Below the pieces are notes generated by a model. That model saw nothing but the letters and a program-made list of their open reading frames with translations. It had not been told where the DNA came from and did not search any database. From Sphingobium amiense (GTDB taxonomy: Bacteria > Pseudomonadota > Alphaproteobacteria > Sphingomonadales > Sphingomonadaceae): a DNA stretch of 64,000 bases. Position 1 is the first letter of the stretch. Each line of letters opens with the position of its first letter. The DNA lies in NCBI RefSeq assembly GCF_003967075.1, contig NZ_AP018664.1, forward strand, positions 2,728,001-2,792,000, read 5' to 3'. Position numbers and translations under genes: made by a program. Shown in pieces: positions 1-8,147 of the stretch.

Positions 1-302
1 GCGTCGCCATACTGCGCCTTGATCACCGCGTCGGCGCCCAGCTTTTCGCCGCGCTCCCATAACTCGCGGTAAATCTTCTCTTGGCTGGGCGCCTTGCTGA
101 AGATGGTGGCCTTGCGCACACCCGCTTTTACCTCGCCGATAACCGTATAAGGACGGTCAGTTATGTCATATGGGAAGACGGGAAGGCCTATTTCCTCGTT
201 GACCACTACATAGTGCTTGGCTTCTGGCGCTGCAGCCAGGATCTGGGCCGGCGTAACAACGGCCGTCGCCAATGCCGCGACGAATAAGGCTTTAACTTTC
301 AT
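1..302 (-). CDS. Secreted YbjQ-like protein, C-terminus cut by window edge
   Basis: The reading frame starts at an ATG on the minus strand (complement of 300-302) and is open to the window edge, so about 100 residues of the N-terminal part are seen. It begins with a lysine-containing hydrophobic stretch ending in an AxA-type site (residues 1 to about 25), read as a Sec signal peptide. The remainder ends in a GADAVIKAQYGDA segment that resembles the core of YbjQ/heavy-metal-binding-domain proteins, where this strand precedes the next part of the fold. The family has no firm function. The match is by eye and the C-terminus is missing, so the family call is tentative, while the CDS itself is well supported. 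Confidence 0.6.
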   Translation of the reverse strand, partial: MKVKALFVAALATAVVTPAQILAAAPEAKHYVVVNEEIGLPVFPYDITDRPYTVIGEVKAGVRKATIFSKAPSQEKIYRELWERGEKLGADAVIKAQYGD

Positions 303-673
303 AGCGTTCCCCCAATTTACTTCCGATTGATTGCAGGGGCCGGAGCGTGCGTCAAGCAGGTTCTAGCATATGGCGGCCTCCCCAATGGGCGATGCGCGTC
401 AGCTCGCCTCAAGCCGCACGCCTGGCACCTGACTGGACGCGCCGCGCCGTCTCACCGCGCCGTCGCTCAATATGCCCGATATCTCCACTACCGCGTTATT
501 GAATCCGATGACTGACACGACGCCTGGCGCAGGGCAGTGCTGCGTTACGCGACCTGCATGATCAACAGGTCGGCGGCAGGACCATGGGCAGCCCCAGACA
601 AACGGCCCCTAGTCGACGGAGCATGTGAGCGGCATCGATGTAGCGAACAGCGACACCGGTGCGCATTGCTAGC
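303..673. other. Intergenic, nothing recognised
   Basis: About 370 bases between the secreted protein gene and the end of the membrane-protein pair. Short plus-strand open frames occur here, but they have no plausible ribosome binding site or recognisable product and I leave them out. Confidence 0.5.
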
Positions 674-1690
674 CTATTGCGGTGCGCTCCCTATGGGAAT
701 CACACCACGACGCCGCGCCGCCCGTATTTCTGTGAGGCGCGCGATATCTTCATATTGCCAGCGCTCGCGGATCACCTGTTCGCTGTAGCTGCCAACCTTG
801 GCCATACGGCAATACCAGCGGAGCGGATCTCCTGCCGCCCTCACGAGGCCGCGCAGAATTTCCGGTTCGACGAGAAGTTTGAGCTTGCCTATGACAAGAT
901 CCCTGTCTTCATGCCCTCTGCGGCACCGGCCCAGAAGCCACAGATGGCTGCCTAAGGCGTCCCGATAGGTTGCCTTATATTTTGCAAGGAGGATGCCGTT
1001 GTCAGGTTCATAGGGGCTCATCAGATAGATGGCCGCTTTGCGATAGGCGTTGGCTGGAACGAGCCCGAGGCGATTCTCCTGATCCTTGGCCAAGTCGCTC
1101 AATAAAATGAAGTGGCGTTTGCGCTCACGAATGACAGCGATCCGGCTCTGCGCAAATACATCGCCATAATGCTTGTCCAAATAGTGGAAGATCCGATCCG
1201 CGTCATCAAATTTATAAGCCTTAATATAGCTTTCAGCGAGATTGACATGACGATATTTGAAATCCATCTGCGCCGAACGAGTTAGATATTTGATCTCGTT
1301 CTTCACAATGAAGATGGATGAAATCAGAAAGATCGGCATAAAAACGACGAGTAGTAGAGAGGCCAACGACAGGATCGTATAGGATCCGATCTTGGCCCGC
1401 CTGTCATTCCCCCTTACGATATGATAATGGCTGAAACGTAAGAATTTCAGTTCGCGCAAAAGAAATTTGCCGATGATGTCGGCGTAAAAGAGCAGCGCCA
1501 GGGCTGTTACGGCCATGGCCATGTCTGGCCACAGCATCTCGAAGGCGATCTGAATATTTTCGCCGATCGTCACTCCATCGCTTGATGAAAGATAACCGAA
1601 GGCGGCTGGCAGAAGGCCTGCCATCCCCGTAATGATCGCCAGCAGCCAGACCCTGAACTCTCTGAATGTCTTCACTATCTTACCACTCAT
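674..1690 (-). CDS. Uncharacterised membrane protein with TPR-like region
   Basis: 338 residues. Three hydrophobic stretches are visible (about residues 13-35, 55-75 and 103-127), followed by a soluble C-terminal half rich in charged residues. The segment around residues 145-180 (NLAESYIKAYKFDDADRIF) has the helical, alternating look of a tetratricopeptide-type repeat. The start codon lies inside the upstream gene (11-base overlap), so the two are almost certainly one transcript with translational coupling. The base composition is lower in GC than the genes after 8 kb, which could point to later acquisition. I do not recognise a family and assign no function. Confidence 0.65.
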   Translation of the reverse strand: MSGKIVKTFREFRVWLLAIITGMAGLLPAAFGYLSSSDGVTIGENIQIAFEMLWPDMAMAVTALALLFYADIIGKFLLRELKFLRFSHYHIVRGNDRRAKIGSYTILSLASLLLVVFMPIFLISSIFIVKNEIKYLTRSAQMDFKYRHVNLAESYIKAYKFDDADRIFHYLDKHYGDVFAQSRIAVIRERKRHFILLSDLAKDQENRLGLVPANAYRKAAIYLMSPYEPDNGILLAKYKATYRDALGSHLWLLGRCRRGHEDRDLVIGKLKLLVEPEILRGLVRAAGDPLRWYCRMAKVGSYSEQVIRERWQYEDIARLTEIRAARRRGVIPIGSAPQ

Positions 1691-2861
1691 TTGAGCGGCT
1701 CTTTAGCCAGTCCACGGTCCGTCCGAAGCCCTCGCTCTTTATGAGAGGCCTGGACCGGCCATAGGTGGCATTAAAGGCGCTGCGTGCGCTCGTGCAGCGC
1801 CCTTGGTCCCCGATCGGCTTCGGTACGCACAGTCCCCAAGCGCGCCAGAACGCGCCGCGTATGACGAGCAGGTTGATAAGGTCGCTTTCCAGTTGGTTGC
1901 GCGACTGAAGAGCAGAGATGAATGCGCCGCTGGCGGACGGCTCAAGGTGCATATCTGTATCTTCGCCGCGGGTCGAGATGGAGAGCTCGACCAGAGCCTT
2001 GAAGAAAGGCGGACCTGCCATATGGGGCAACGTTACATGGGAGGCTTCGGCATCCATCGCTTCAATCAGCTTATCCAGCGATTCCTGGGCGGCGATCGGA
2101 TTGGCCATGACTTCGTCGGGACGACCGAATAGCACTCCGATAAAATAAAGCACGCTCATCCACTTTGTCGTCCATCGATCGACCTGATCGTCGTCCACCC
2201 TGAACAGCCTCAACGTATCAAGGGTTGTATTTATAAGCCTCTCGGCAGGATGTATCTGCCTAGATGCCAGCAGGCGCCTGAGCTTCGGCATGACGATGGT
2301 CCGGCAGTACCAGAGATAGGCAACAAGATTGACACGAGCCTCGGAGGAGACTTCCCCATCTCCGGACTCTGCATAGATCTCGAATGCCCATTTGCGTTCT
2401 GACCGGTAATCGCTCAGCGAACGATAGATTGCAACCTCACGATCCTGAAAAGAGAGATAAGGCAGAAGATCCCATAATGTACTGATTGTCTGGCCTTTGA
2501 AGATTCTCCTATAGTCTGGATAATAAGAGACGATCCTCCCGACCGGGGCCGTGGTGACCATTGAGAACTCTTCCTGGATCGCGGAACTTGGCGGCGTCGA
2601 CAAGGCTTGGCTGTCTTTAACCTGTGCATATATCATTTCGCTCAGCATGCGCGACTTCCCTGTATCGCGAGTATCAAATCCGATCCTGCTGATATCGCTG
2701 ACACTGTGACCATCAATCTCGTCCAAACGAAATACAACGGCTGCGCAAAGAAAGAGCAGCAGCATCGAGAACAGGACGAAAGTGAAAAGATAGAGCGAGA
2801 ATTTCAGGAAATAGGATCGGGGATCGATCAGGAACGCCTGCATTTGCGGAAGGTCCCCCAC
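1680..2861 (-). CDS. Uncharacterised membrane-anchored protein
   Basis: 393 residues, with a single strong hydrophobic stretch at about residues 18-45 after a short charged N-terminus, then a long soluble domain. The topology suggests a signal anchor with the bulk of the protein on one side of the inner membrane. No catalytic motif stands out. It is the first gene of a two-gene unit with the following membrane protein, overlapping it by 11 bases. The pair probably makes one membrane complex; that is inference from overlap only. Family not recognised. Confidence 0.65.
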   Translation of the reverse strand: MGDLPQMQAFLIDPRSYFLKFSLYLFTFVLFSMLLLFLCAAVVFRLDEIDGHSVSDISRIGFDTRDTGKSRMLSEMIYAQVKDSQALSTPPSSAIQEEFSMVTTAPVGRIVSYYPDYRRIFKGQTISTLWDLLPYLSFQDREVAIYRSLSDYRSERKWAFEIYAESGDGEVSSEARVNLVAYLWYCRTIVMPKLRRLLASRQIHPAERLINTTLDTLRLFRVDDDQVDRWTTKWMSVLYFIGVLFGRPDEVMANPIAAQESLDKLIEAMDAEASHVTLPHMAGPPFFKALVELSISTRGEDTDMHLEPSASGAFISALQSRNQLESDLINLLVIRGAFWRAWGLCVPKPIGDQGRCTSARSAFNATYGRSRPLIKSEGFGRTVDWLKSRSNEW

Positions 2862-3289
2862 ACAAGTAAGGGGTTTTCACCCGATTCCGCTACCGTAATG
2901 AGTTAATATCTGTATTGCCAGTGGCAGATGGTGCGCGGATAGAAAAATCAGCAAACCCGATGAAAGAATATATCGAGTTTGTTTTACAACTTTATCCTCG
3001 GGCCGTTAGTTCGGCAACGCTTCTCGTGATGGCGAAGGGCGACCCTTTCGGGAGGCCCAGAACCAGAGTTCAGCTCCTTAGGTGCAGATCTTATGCTTTT
3101 CCGGCCGCTCGCGGCCCACTTGCGCCGTTCTGGAGCTATGCTGGCCATGCCGGATTACTTCGAAACAGGCCATTTTCTCGAATGACGACTGGCGAGCAGC
3201 GAAGCGCGAGGATGGAGCCGTCCAGGAAAGTTGTCACCACGCCGGTCAGAACTGCGCGGACCACCTTCCCTGACGCCGGGCGCTCATTT
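2862..3289. other. Intergenic, no gene seen
   Basis: About 430 bases between the divergent membrane pair and the DUF1905 gene stop. Open frames here lack a convincing start or recognisable product. Confidence 0.45.
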
Positions 3290-3703
3290 CTAGCGTGATG
3301 GTCCCTTGGATAGGGTAACGCGCACCGTGATCACGTCGCCTTCGGCCAACTTTTCTGCTTTTCTCACGCTCGCCTTGATGGGCAGCATGTAGCCCTGGCG
3401 GGCCTTGCTCGGGAAGACCGATGTACGCCAACATGTTTTGCCGATGCCAGCCTCTACGTAGACCGACCCCCAAGCCGCCGATTGGCCAGAGGATGCTACA
3501 CGGATGGCTTCGGCGACCTCGCCGTCGATCGTCAGAAAATGCCACGACATCGATGAGGGCTGGCCATCCTTGCCTTCCCCGCGCCACAACCAGATAGGCC
3601 CGACATGCTCCCAAGCTGTCTCGGCAGGTGAGACGTCTCCGCCCAGTTCCTCGCGCAGGAAGCGGATCAGCTCGGGGTCTGTTGGGCCATCGTTCGTTTG
3701 CAT
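3290..3703 (-). CDS. DUF1905 domain protein
   Basis: Read from the internal ATG (MQTNDGPTDPELI) at 3703, giving about 137 residues; an upstream ATG at 3751 would add 16 less convincing residues. The C-terminal 90 residues carry the DUF1905 pattern: a W-x-W pair, a GWHF-like strand (here MSWHFLTID), a WGSVYVEAGIGKTCWRTS strand pair, then YMLPIKASVRKAE and a final VTVRVTLSK strand. The family is a small beta-rich domain of unknown function. The gene is monocistronic here, and the IS element lies about 200 bases downstream of its start on the outer side. Confidence 0.7.
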   Translation of the reverse strand: MQTNDGPTDPELIRFLREELGGDVSPAETAWEHVGPIWLWRGEGKDGQPSSMSWHFLTIDGEVAEAIRVASSGQSAAWGSVYVEAGIGKTCWRTSVFPSKARQGYMLPIKASVRKAEKLAEGDVITVRVTLSKGPSR

Positions 3704-3904
3704 CACGGGATCATTGGCTGCGCGCTCCTTTGATGCAACCCGATCTTGCACTATCGTTTGCGTCTACGTTCTCTTTCGTTGGGGGCCGCAGTCGACCAAA
3801 GATCCAGGTTTCAGTATGTCGGCTTACATCCGAAGCCGTCATTCGCAAGTGCGATAGCTGCAGCAGCTTGATAAGTTCCGCGGCTTCATCTGTATTCCTG
3901 CAAG

Positions 3905-4716
3905 CTAGGCGGCGTGGACAAATTTGAGCCAGTATCTGGCGGTGGCGAGGTGGACCATTCCGAGGAAGCTGTTGGCCAGTTGGTCGTAGCGGGTGGCAAT
4001 GGCGCGATTGATCTTGAGATGGCCGAACATGCGCTCGATGCGATTGCGCTGTCGGTAGAGCACCCGATCATAATGGATTTTCACACGGCGGTTTGATCGG
4101 CCCGGAATGACGGCCTTGATCGTCCTTTCGGCGAGGTCCGCGCGGATGGCGTCGGCGTCATAACCCTTGTCTGCAAGGAAGGCATCGGGTGCGCGCTCGG
4201 GCAAATCGATCAGCGCATCATACGCCTTGCAGTCCGCTGCTTCACCGCCAGTCAGAATGAAGGCGAGCGGTCGTCCGAGGGCATCAGCCAGGCAGTGAAG
4301 CTTACTGGTGAACCCGCCCCGCGAGCGGCCAAGAGCGCGTCGATGAGTCCCCCTTTTCCGCCCGCTGCCGAGACGTGGGCGCGGACTGTGGTGCTGTCGA
4401 TGCTATAGTGGCCGCTGTCCGCCATGATCTCAGCCAGGGTGACCGCAACCGTTTCCCAGACGCCAGCCTCGCTCCATCGTCGGAACCGCCGATAGATTGT
4501 GTTCCAGCTACCATATTTGGGCGGCACGTCTCGCCACGGAGCGCCACACCGGAGCCGCCAGAGAATGCCGTTGATGATCGAACGGTTCTGCTCAGGTGGC
4601 CTGCCTCGGCCACGGTTCTCCGGCTCGATCGGCAGCAAGTCCTTTAAAACGCGCCACTCTGCTTCGGTTAAATCGCCCCGGCTCAAGCCTGCCTCCAAAA
4701 AGCAGCCTTGAATCAA
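3905..4716 (-). CDS. IS5-family (IS427-type) transposase, two frames joined by -1 shift
   Basis: Frame one (4716 to 4252) encodes the N-terminal half: LTEAEW...LKDLLP, the R-x-x-x-N-G-I-L-W-R-L-R-C-G-A-P-W-R-D-V-P segment, and the first catalytic aspartate in YSIDSTTVRAH. Frame two (4204 to 3905, extended upstream) gives LADKGYDAD with the second aspartate and RNRIERMFGHLK with the glutamate. The two frames join if the ribosome slips back one base at a run of four A followed by five G (complement of about 4342-4350), after which THRRALGRSRGGFTSK reads on as in related transposases. This group commonly uses programmed frameshifting, so the element may be intact. The stop codon TAG falls within the CTAG target duplication. 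Confidence 0.85.
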
Positions 4717-5018
4717 GGCAAGTGTGCCACGTCAATCGCTAACCCATGCGGCAATCGTTTGGCGAAAGCCCGGTTCCGTGCGAGCATGGTTACATGGAAG
4801 TGCTGACAATCCTCGTTGTGATCGTCGCGGTGCTCTCGGCAGCCACGACAAACGCAATCGTGCAAAGGCGCCTGCTCGCTTCAGGACGTGGATGGTTCCG
4901 CAGCACAGTCGTTTCCGGCTTTACAGGCTTTCTTGCAGCTATTGGCATCATCGCAACCTACTTCATCATAGGCCACCTGATCTGGAAGTTGGCGCAGTAG
5001 CCAATTTGTCCACGCGCC
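3909..5018 (-). mobile_element. IS5-family insertion sequence, IS427-type, about 1.11 kb
   Basis: Terminal inverted repeats are visible: GGCGGCGTGGACAAATT at the left (3909-3925) and, read from the other strand, GGCGCGTGGACAAATT at the right (5003-5018), differing by one missing G. Both ends are flanked by CTAG (3905-3908 and 5019-5022), a target duplication known for this group. The element holds a two-frame transposase on the minus strand and, between the transposase start and the right end, a small plus-strand ORF for a membrane protein. That makes it slightly longer than a bare element of this type. The sequence of the ends and the direct CTAG repeat make the borders firm to within a base or two. 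Confidence 0.85.
4794..5000 (+). CDS. Small hydrophobic protein carried inside the IS element
   Basis: 68 residues starting at the ATG at 4794 (an in-frame ATG at 4746 would add 16 residues). Two hydrophobic stretches are present: residues 1-22, beginning MEVLTILVVIVAVLS, and about 38-60 (VVSGFTGFLAAIGIIATYF), separated by a short basic loop with RRLLASGR, and an ending IGHLIWKLAQ. The layout is a two-helix membrane hairpin. It lies wholly between the transposase start and the right inverted repeat, so it travels with the element. IS427-type elements are not usually described with cargo; it could be a passenger gene or a chance capture. Function unknown. Confidence 0.5.
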   Translation: MEVLTILVVIVAVLSAATTNAIVQRRLLASGRGWFRSTVVSGFTGFLAAIGIIATYFIIGHLIWKLAQ

Positions 5019-5235
5019 CTAGACTGGGCAATTTGAACCGATGAGGCAGCGAGCGGCTTCCAATAACCGACCATAGCGCCGTCATTTGACTTTTATATTT
5101 CGATACGCCATAGGTAATTTGCTATCGTCGCCTGCGACGGATTTTGCCCCCAAGGGCGCTTCTTCCTTTTCTTGCGCTACCAGCTCCGCCTGCGATCTTT
5201 GCGGGTGGATATCTCATATTGAAAAGGACATCCTC

Positions 5236-5442
5236 ATGCCCATCGGCACAGTAAAATTCTTCAATGCAGACAAAGGCTATGGTTTTCTAGCTCCTGAAAC
5301 GGGTGGCGATGATAGCTTCGTCCATATCAGCGCCGTAGAACGCGCTGGCATGGTGACGCTGCAGAAAGATCAGCGTCTTCAATATGAAGTCGAGACCGAT
5401 CAACGCGGCAAACAGTCTGCGGTGAATCTCGAATCTGCCTGA
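5236..5442 (+). CDS. csp: Cold shock protein, CspA family
   Basis: 68 residues from the ATG at 5236, preceded by AAAAGGA at a good distance. It has the full cold-shock-domain layout: MPIGTVKFFNADKGYGF containing RNP-1 (KGYGF), then DSFVHIS as RNP-2, followed by QRLQYEVETDQRGKQSAVNLE. Such proteins bind single-stranded RNA and DNA and melt secondary structure, acting as RNA chaperones in the cytoplasm. It has no partner gene; the IS element ends about 220 bases upstream, leaving a leader long enough for the usual cold-shock 5' untranslated region. The first bases before the start (AAGGACATCCTCATG) closely match the leader of the small protein at 15149. Confidence 0.9.
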   Translation: MPIGTVKFFNADKGYGFLAPETGGDDSFVHISAVERAGMVTLQKDQRLQYEVETDQRGKQSAVNLESA

Positions 5443-5863
5443 CCGCGCGGCCGGCTTTCTGTCGGCCCATTGACAAGGCCTTCTGGGTCTCAATCGTGCT
5501 GGACAGTTCTCTGGACGGCTGCCGCGTGCGCTAATTGGCGGCGTTAAACCACTGTCGCCACCATGCACGTACAACAGTCCGAACGCGCTAACCCGATCCC
5601 CCCGGATCGAACGTTATCGCCCCTCGCCGATCATCTCGGCCTTGCGACCAATTTATAGACTCTGCGTCAAAGGCGCACAGGACCATAATGAAATTCAAAT
5701 TCGTACCCGTTTGCTGCCCCTCGGCCGTATCGATGCATCGGCATAAAACGCAGATGCCATCGGGCCACTATCCCGTCGGCGTTCTTCCGCCCCGCGAACT
5801 ACGCCGCGTGGTCGCGGAGATGCTCGGTTGAAATAAACATTCTGACTTATCGAGGAGACAGTC
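5443..5863. other. Intergenic, nothing recognised
   Basis: About 420 bases between the cold shock gene and the small protein at 5864. No open frame here has both a ribosome binding site and a familiar product. Confidence 0.45.
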
Positions 5864-6067
5864 ATGTCGGTCACCAAGGATTTTTACCTGGCACGCGTCG
5901 CCCAGTGTGATCGCGAAGCCGGCAGGGCCGCTCCCAAAGATATACGTGCGCGTTGCTCGGGGCCGGGCAAGGCTTGGCGGCTTTTGGCCGAGCGCTTCTC
6001 TAGCACCGTAACATACCCTCCACGTAAGGCCGCTTACGGGATTGCAGTGGGGATTTCCCATGTCTAG
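5864..6067 (+). CDS. Small conserved alphaproteobacterial protein (TKDFYxxRxAxxxxEA type)
   Basis: 67 residues. The ATG at 5864 follows GAGGAGA at seven bases, a strong ribosome binding site. The N-terminal half (VTKDFYLARVAQCDREAG, then KDIRARCSGPGKAWRLLAER) has the pattern of small sphingomonad proteins in which a Y-x-x-R-A-x-x-x-x-x-x-A segment is followed by N/D-x-R-x-R-C-x-x-x-x-x-A-W; they look like a helical pair. The last 20 residues look off-pattern, possibly because of a frameshift near the end. No function is known to me. Confidence 0.55.
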   Translation: MSVTKDFYLARVAQCDREAGRAAPKDIRARCSGPGKAWRLLAERFSSTVTYPPRKAAYGIAVGISHV

Positions 6068-6302
6068 GGGCTTCCGCAAAGCTGACAGCACGCCGCGCCT
6101 TTCGCCCGAACAGGCTGCCCGGCAAGGCCGCATCTCTCGAGCGGCGATCGCCAGATTAGGCGCGCCGGGCGCGATTGCTTTCCTTAACCGCCATGATGAT
6201 GGGCTTGGTGGGAGACCGCTTGACCGTGCCATCGAAAGTATGGAGGGGTTGCAGGAGGCTGAGGCGCTGCTGGGGAGCCTGCCGCCGGTTTGCGGCAGCT
6301 AG
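6060..6302 (+). CDS. Orphan antitoxin-type C-terminal domain protein (DUF2384-like)
   Basis: 80 residues from the ATG at 6060, which overlaps the end of the previous gene by 8 bases. Residues about 28-75 follow the Xre/MbcA/ParS antitoxin C-terminal pattern: ALARLG-type helix, then AIAFLNRHDDGLGGRPLD and a final GLQEAEALLGSL helix, matching the family's W/F-L-x-x-x-x-x-x-L-G-G-R-P-L-D core. In full antitoxins this domain binds a RES- or COG5654-type toxin and follows an XRE helix-turn-helix, but here no helix-turn-helix and no toxin gene is present. It may be an orphan or a repurposed regulator. The match is by eye. Confidence 0.5.
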   Translation: MSRGFRKADSTPRLSPEQAARQGRISRAAIARLGAPGAIAFLNRHDDGLGGRPLDRAIESMEGLQEAEALLGSLPPVCGS

Positions 6303-6513
6303 CAGATACAGCATCAGGACCACGCGAACCTTGCGCCTTTACTTGGCTCTGTCAATGATGCCATTGGCATCGCATTTACCCCTGAGCGGCGATGGGGCGG
6401 GCAATTTCAAGATAGCACTTGTCTTCATTGCATCGATGTGAGCAGGGACATGATCTCGCTGCCTGATGAATGCCGAACCCGGCCGACGCCGCGCGCGATA
6501 TCAACCTGACAGG
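6303..6513. other. Intergenic, nothing recognised
   Basis: About 210 bases with no convincing gene, ending at the small basic ORF. Confidence 0.35.
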
Positions 6514-6669
6514 ATGAATATGGGCCAATTGCGTACAGCAAATAACCGGCGCAACTACGCGGTTCGCAATGCGATCGGACGCCGACGCGCTGCCGCAGAA
6601 ATCTTGGCGGGCGATGATACGGCTGCGCGACCGGCCAGCGAGACCAAATCAGAACGAAGCGTCTCCTGA
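6514..6669 (+). CDS. Possible small basic protein
   Basis: 51 residues starting MNMGQLRTANNRRNY, with ACAGG just before the first ATG and AGGA before the second (6520). The sequence is strongly basic with a repeated R/N pattern and an alanine-rich end. It resembles small basic sphingomonad ORFs beginning MGQ.RT..NRR, but I cannot place it in a family. It could also be a chance frame ahead of the methyltransferase gene. Confidence 0.35.
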   Translation: MNMGQLRTANNRRNYAVRNAIGRRRAAAEILAGDDTAARPASETKSERSVS

Positions 6670-6704
6670 GCGGCGTCATCGACACCCGCGATCTGCCGAT
6701 TGAA

Positions 6705-7370
6705 TTGATCGACACGGCGGATATTCCTGGCGGCGGTCAATTGCTTCTGCGCCAGCGGGGCAGCGATTTCGCGATCGAATATGGTGAAATCCAGTTGATG
6801 GTAAGCTGGGTCAGCCGGTCGGAGCAGGCTCTGGCAACGCTTGCCTGCCAGCGCGTTCGCAGAGACGATGCACAATTGCTGATCGGCGGGCTCGGCATGG
6901 GCTTTACCCTGACCGCGGCGCTGGCCGTCTTGCCCGCAAATGCCGGCGTGGTCGTTGCCGAACTCGTCCCCAAGGTTCTGGATTGGGCCAAGGGACCGCT
7001 GGCCCATCTGTTCGGCGATGCGCTGGCCGATCCGCGGCTCGCGGTGGAAATTTGCGATGTACACGACCTTATCGCCGGATCGCCCGAAAGATTTGACGCG
7101 ATCCTGCTGGATGTCGACAACGGACCCGATGGGTTGATCAGTCTCGCCAATGACCGTCTTTATTCGGTTGGAGGTTTGCAATTGGCGCATGCAGCACTGC
7201 GTCCCGGCGGTGTTCTCGCAATCTGGTCCGGCTATCCGGCTTATGGCTTTGCCGACCAACTCGAAAATGCGGGCTTCATCGTCGAAGAGGTGCACATGCG
7301 TACCGGCGAGCACGGCCGGGGTGACCGCCATGTGATTTGGCTGGCGACCAGGCCGTTACCTCAGAATTGA
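6705..7370 (+). CDS. Spermidine-synthase-like SAM-dependent methyltransferase fold protein
   Basis: 221 residues from a TTG at 6705; the frame is open further upstream without an ATG, so the start is uncertain. The Rossmann core is visible: LLIGGLGMGFTLTAAL (motif I, G-x-G-x-G), VVVAELVPKVLDWAK with the acidic residue of motif II, FDAILLDVDNGPDG (D-x-D at the active site position) and GGVLAIWSGYP. This is the order seen in spermidine/spermine synthase-like proteins (SpeE family), which transfer aminopropyl groups or have diverged into methyltransferases. The N-terminal tetramerisation strand of true SpeE is absent, so the substrate is unknown. Confidence 0.75.
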   Translation: MIDTADIPGGGQLLLRQRGSDFAIEYGEIQLMVSWVSRSEQALATLACQRVRRDDAQLLIGGLGMGFTLTAALAVLPANAGVVVAELVPKVLDWAKGPLAHLFGDALADPRLAVEICDVHDLIAGSPERFDAILLDVDNGPDGLISLANDRLYSVGGLQLAHAALRPGGVLAIWSGYPAYGFADQLENAGFIVEEVHMRTGEHGRGDRHVIWLATRPLPQN

Positions 7371-7597
7371 GGTTCGATGCCGGGTCAGCTCGCCGGCACC
7401 GGGTCGCCCAGGCCGCTTGAGATCCGTGGAATTGACGCCCCCTCCGGACGACGCACCGATCGTTCAAGGGATTGAAGTTCGCAGCCGCCAGCGACGCGAG
7501 ATGGCGCTCCAGCAGATCGAAAATCTCGCTATCCGCGTTCATGTCGAACTTGCGGGCGAAGTCTGTTGCCGGGAAACGGGATGAATGCACGGTCGCT
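7371..7597. other. Intergenic; weak minus-strand reading frame
   Basis: About 230 bases between convergent genes. A minus-strand ATG at 7542 opens a frame starting MNADSEIFDLLERHLASLA that looks protein-like for about 30 residues, then degrades; it may be the head of a broken small gene. Confidence 0.25.
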
Positions 7598-7846
7598 TCA
7601 GGAGCGATCATCGGCGTCGAAGGCTGCCTGCAACTCCTTTGGATCGATCGTGAAGGTTTGGACCATATTATGGGTCCGCACATGAATGAGCGTTGCCACC
7701 CGCAGGTAGACCGTGCGCTCATTCCCCTCGATGATTTCCTCTTCGGTATCGATGTCGTAGGTGCCCGCGGGCAGGGTCTCGTCCAAAGCGGTCAGATGAA
7801 ATGGCGCCTTGAAGGTGATCGACGTTCGGGTGGTCCGCAGCGCCAT
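7598..7846 (-). CDS. Conserved hypothetical protein
   Basis: 82 residues. The pattern ITFKAPFHL...LPAGTYDIDTEEEIIEG, then VYLRVATLIHV is one I recognise from small conserved proteins of sphingomonads and related alphaproteobacteria, with no known function; it looks like a small beta-rich domain. Its start codon overlaps the stop of the upstream gene in an ATGA (7844-7848), so the two are translationally coupled. Confidence 0.7.
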   Translation of the reverse strand: MALRTTRTSITFKAPFHLTALDETLPAGTYDIDTEEEIIEGNERTVYLRVATLIHVRTHNMVQTFTIDPKELQAAFDADDRS

Positions 7847-8097
7847 CAGATTGCGAGACTGCGGTCGGGATTTTCGCTGAAGGCCGCATCCTCTGCCTCT
7901 TCGGATAGCGAAGCCGCGGCCGGCAGGCGGTCTTCGCCGCCAAGCTTACCTTCGCGGCGAAGGGCAAGAACGGCTTCGCGCGCCCAGGCTGCGGCCGCAG
8001 ATTCCGCGATGATCCGGACATTAGCGAGATTGGTCCCCGCCGCCCGGTCGCGATGCAAGGCCTCCTGAGCCAGGCAGAATGCGGATGTATGGGCCAT
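7846..8097 (-). CDS. Small stress-type protein, paralogue of the 15149 gene
   Basis: 83 residues: AQEALHRDRAAGTNLANVRIIAESAAAAWAREA..LRREGK, then an acidic tail. The central block L-x-N-V-R-x-x-A-x-x-A-A-A-A-W-A-x-E is shared with the protein at 15149-15328, so the two are paralogues. The region is predicted helical and alanine-rich. First gene of a two-gene unit with the 82-residue protein downstream. It starts at ATG after GGAGTTGCCTC. Function unknown. Confidence 0.65.
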   Translation of the reverse strand: MAHTSAFCLAQEALHRDRAAGTNLANVRIIAESAAAAWAREAVLALRREGKLGGEDRLPAAASLSEEAEDAAFSENPDRSLAI

Positions 8098-8147
8098 GAG
8101 GCAACTCCTTTGCGACGACGGTTCGGGCAGGTGACAAGCGGTCGACG

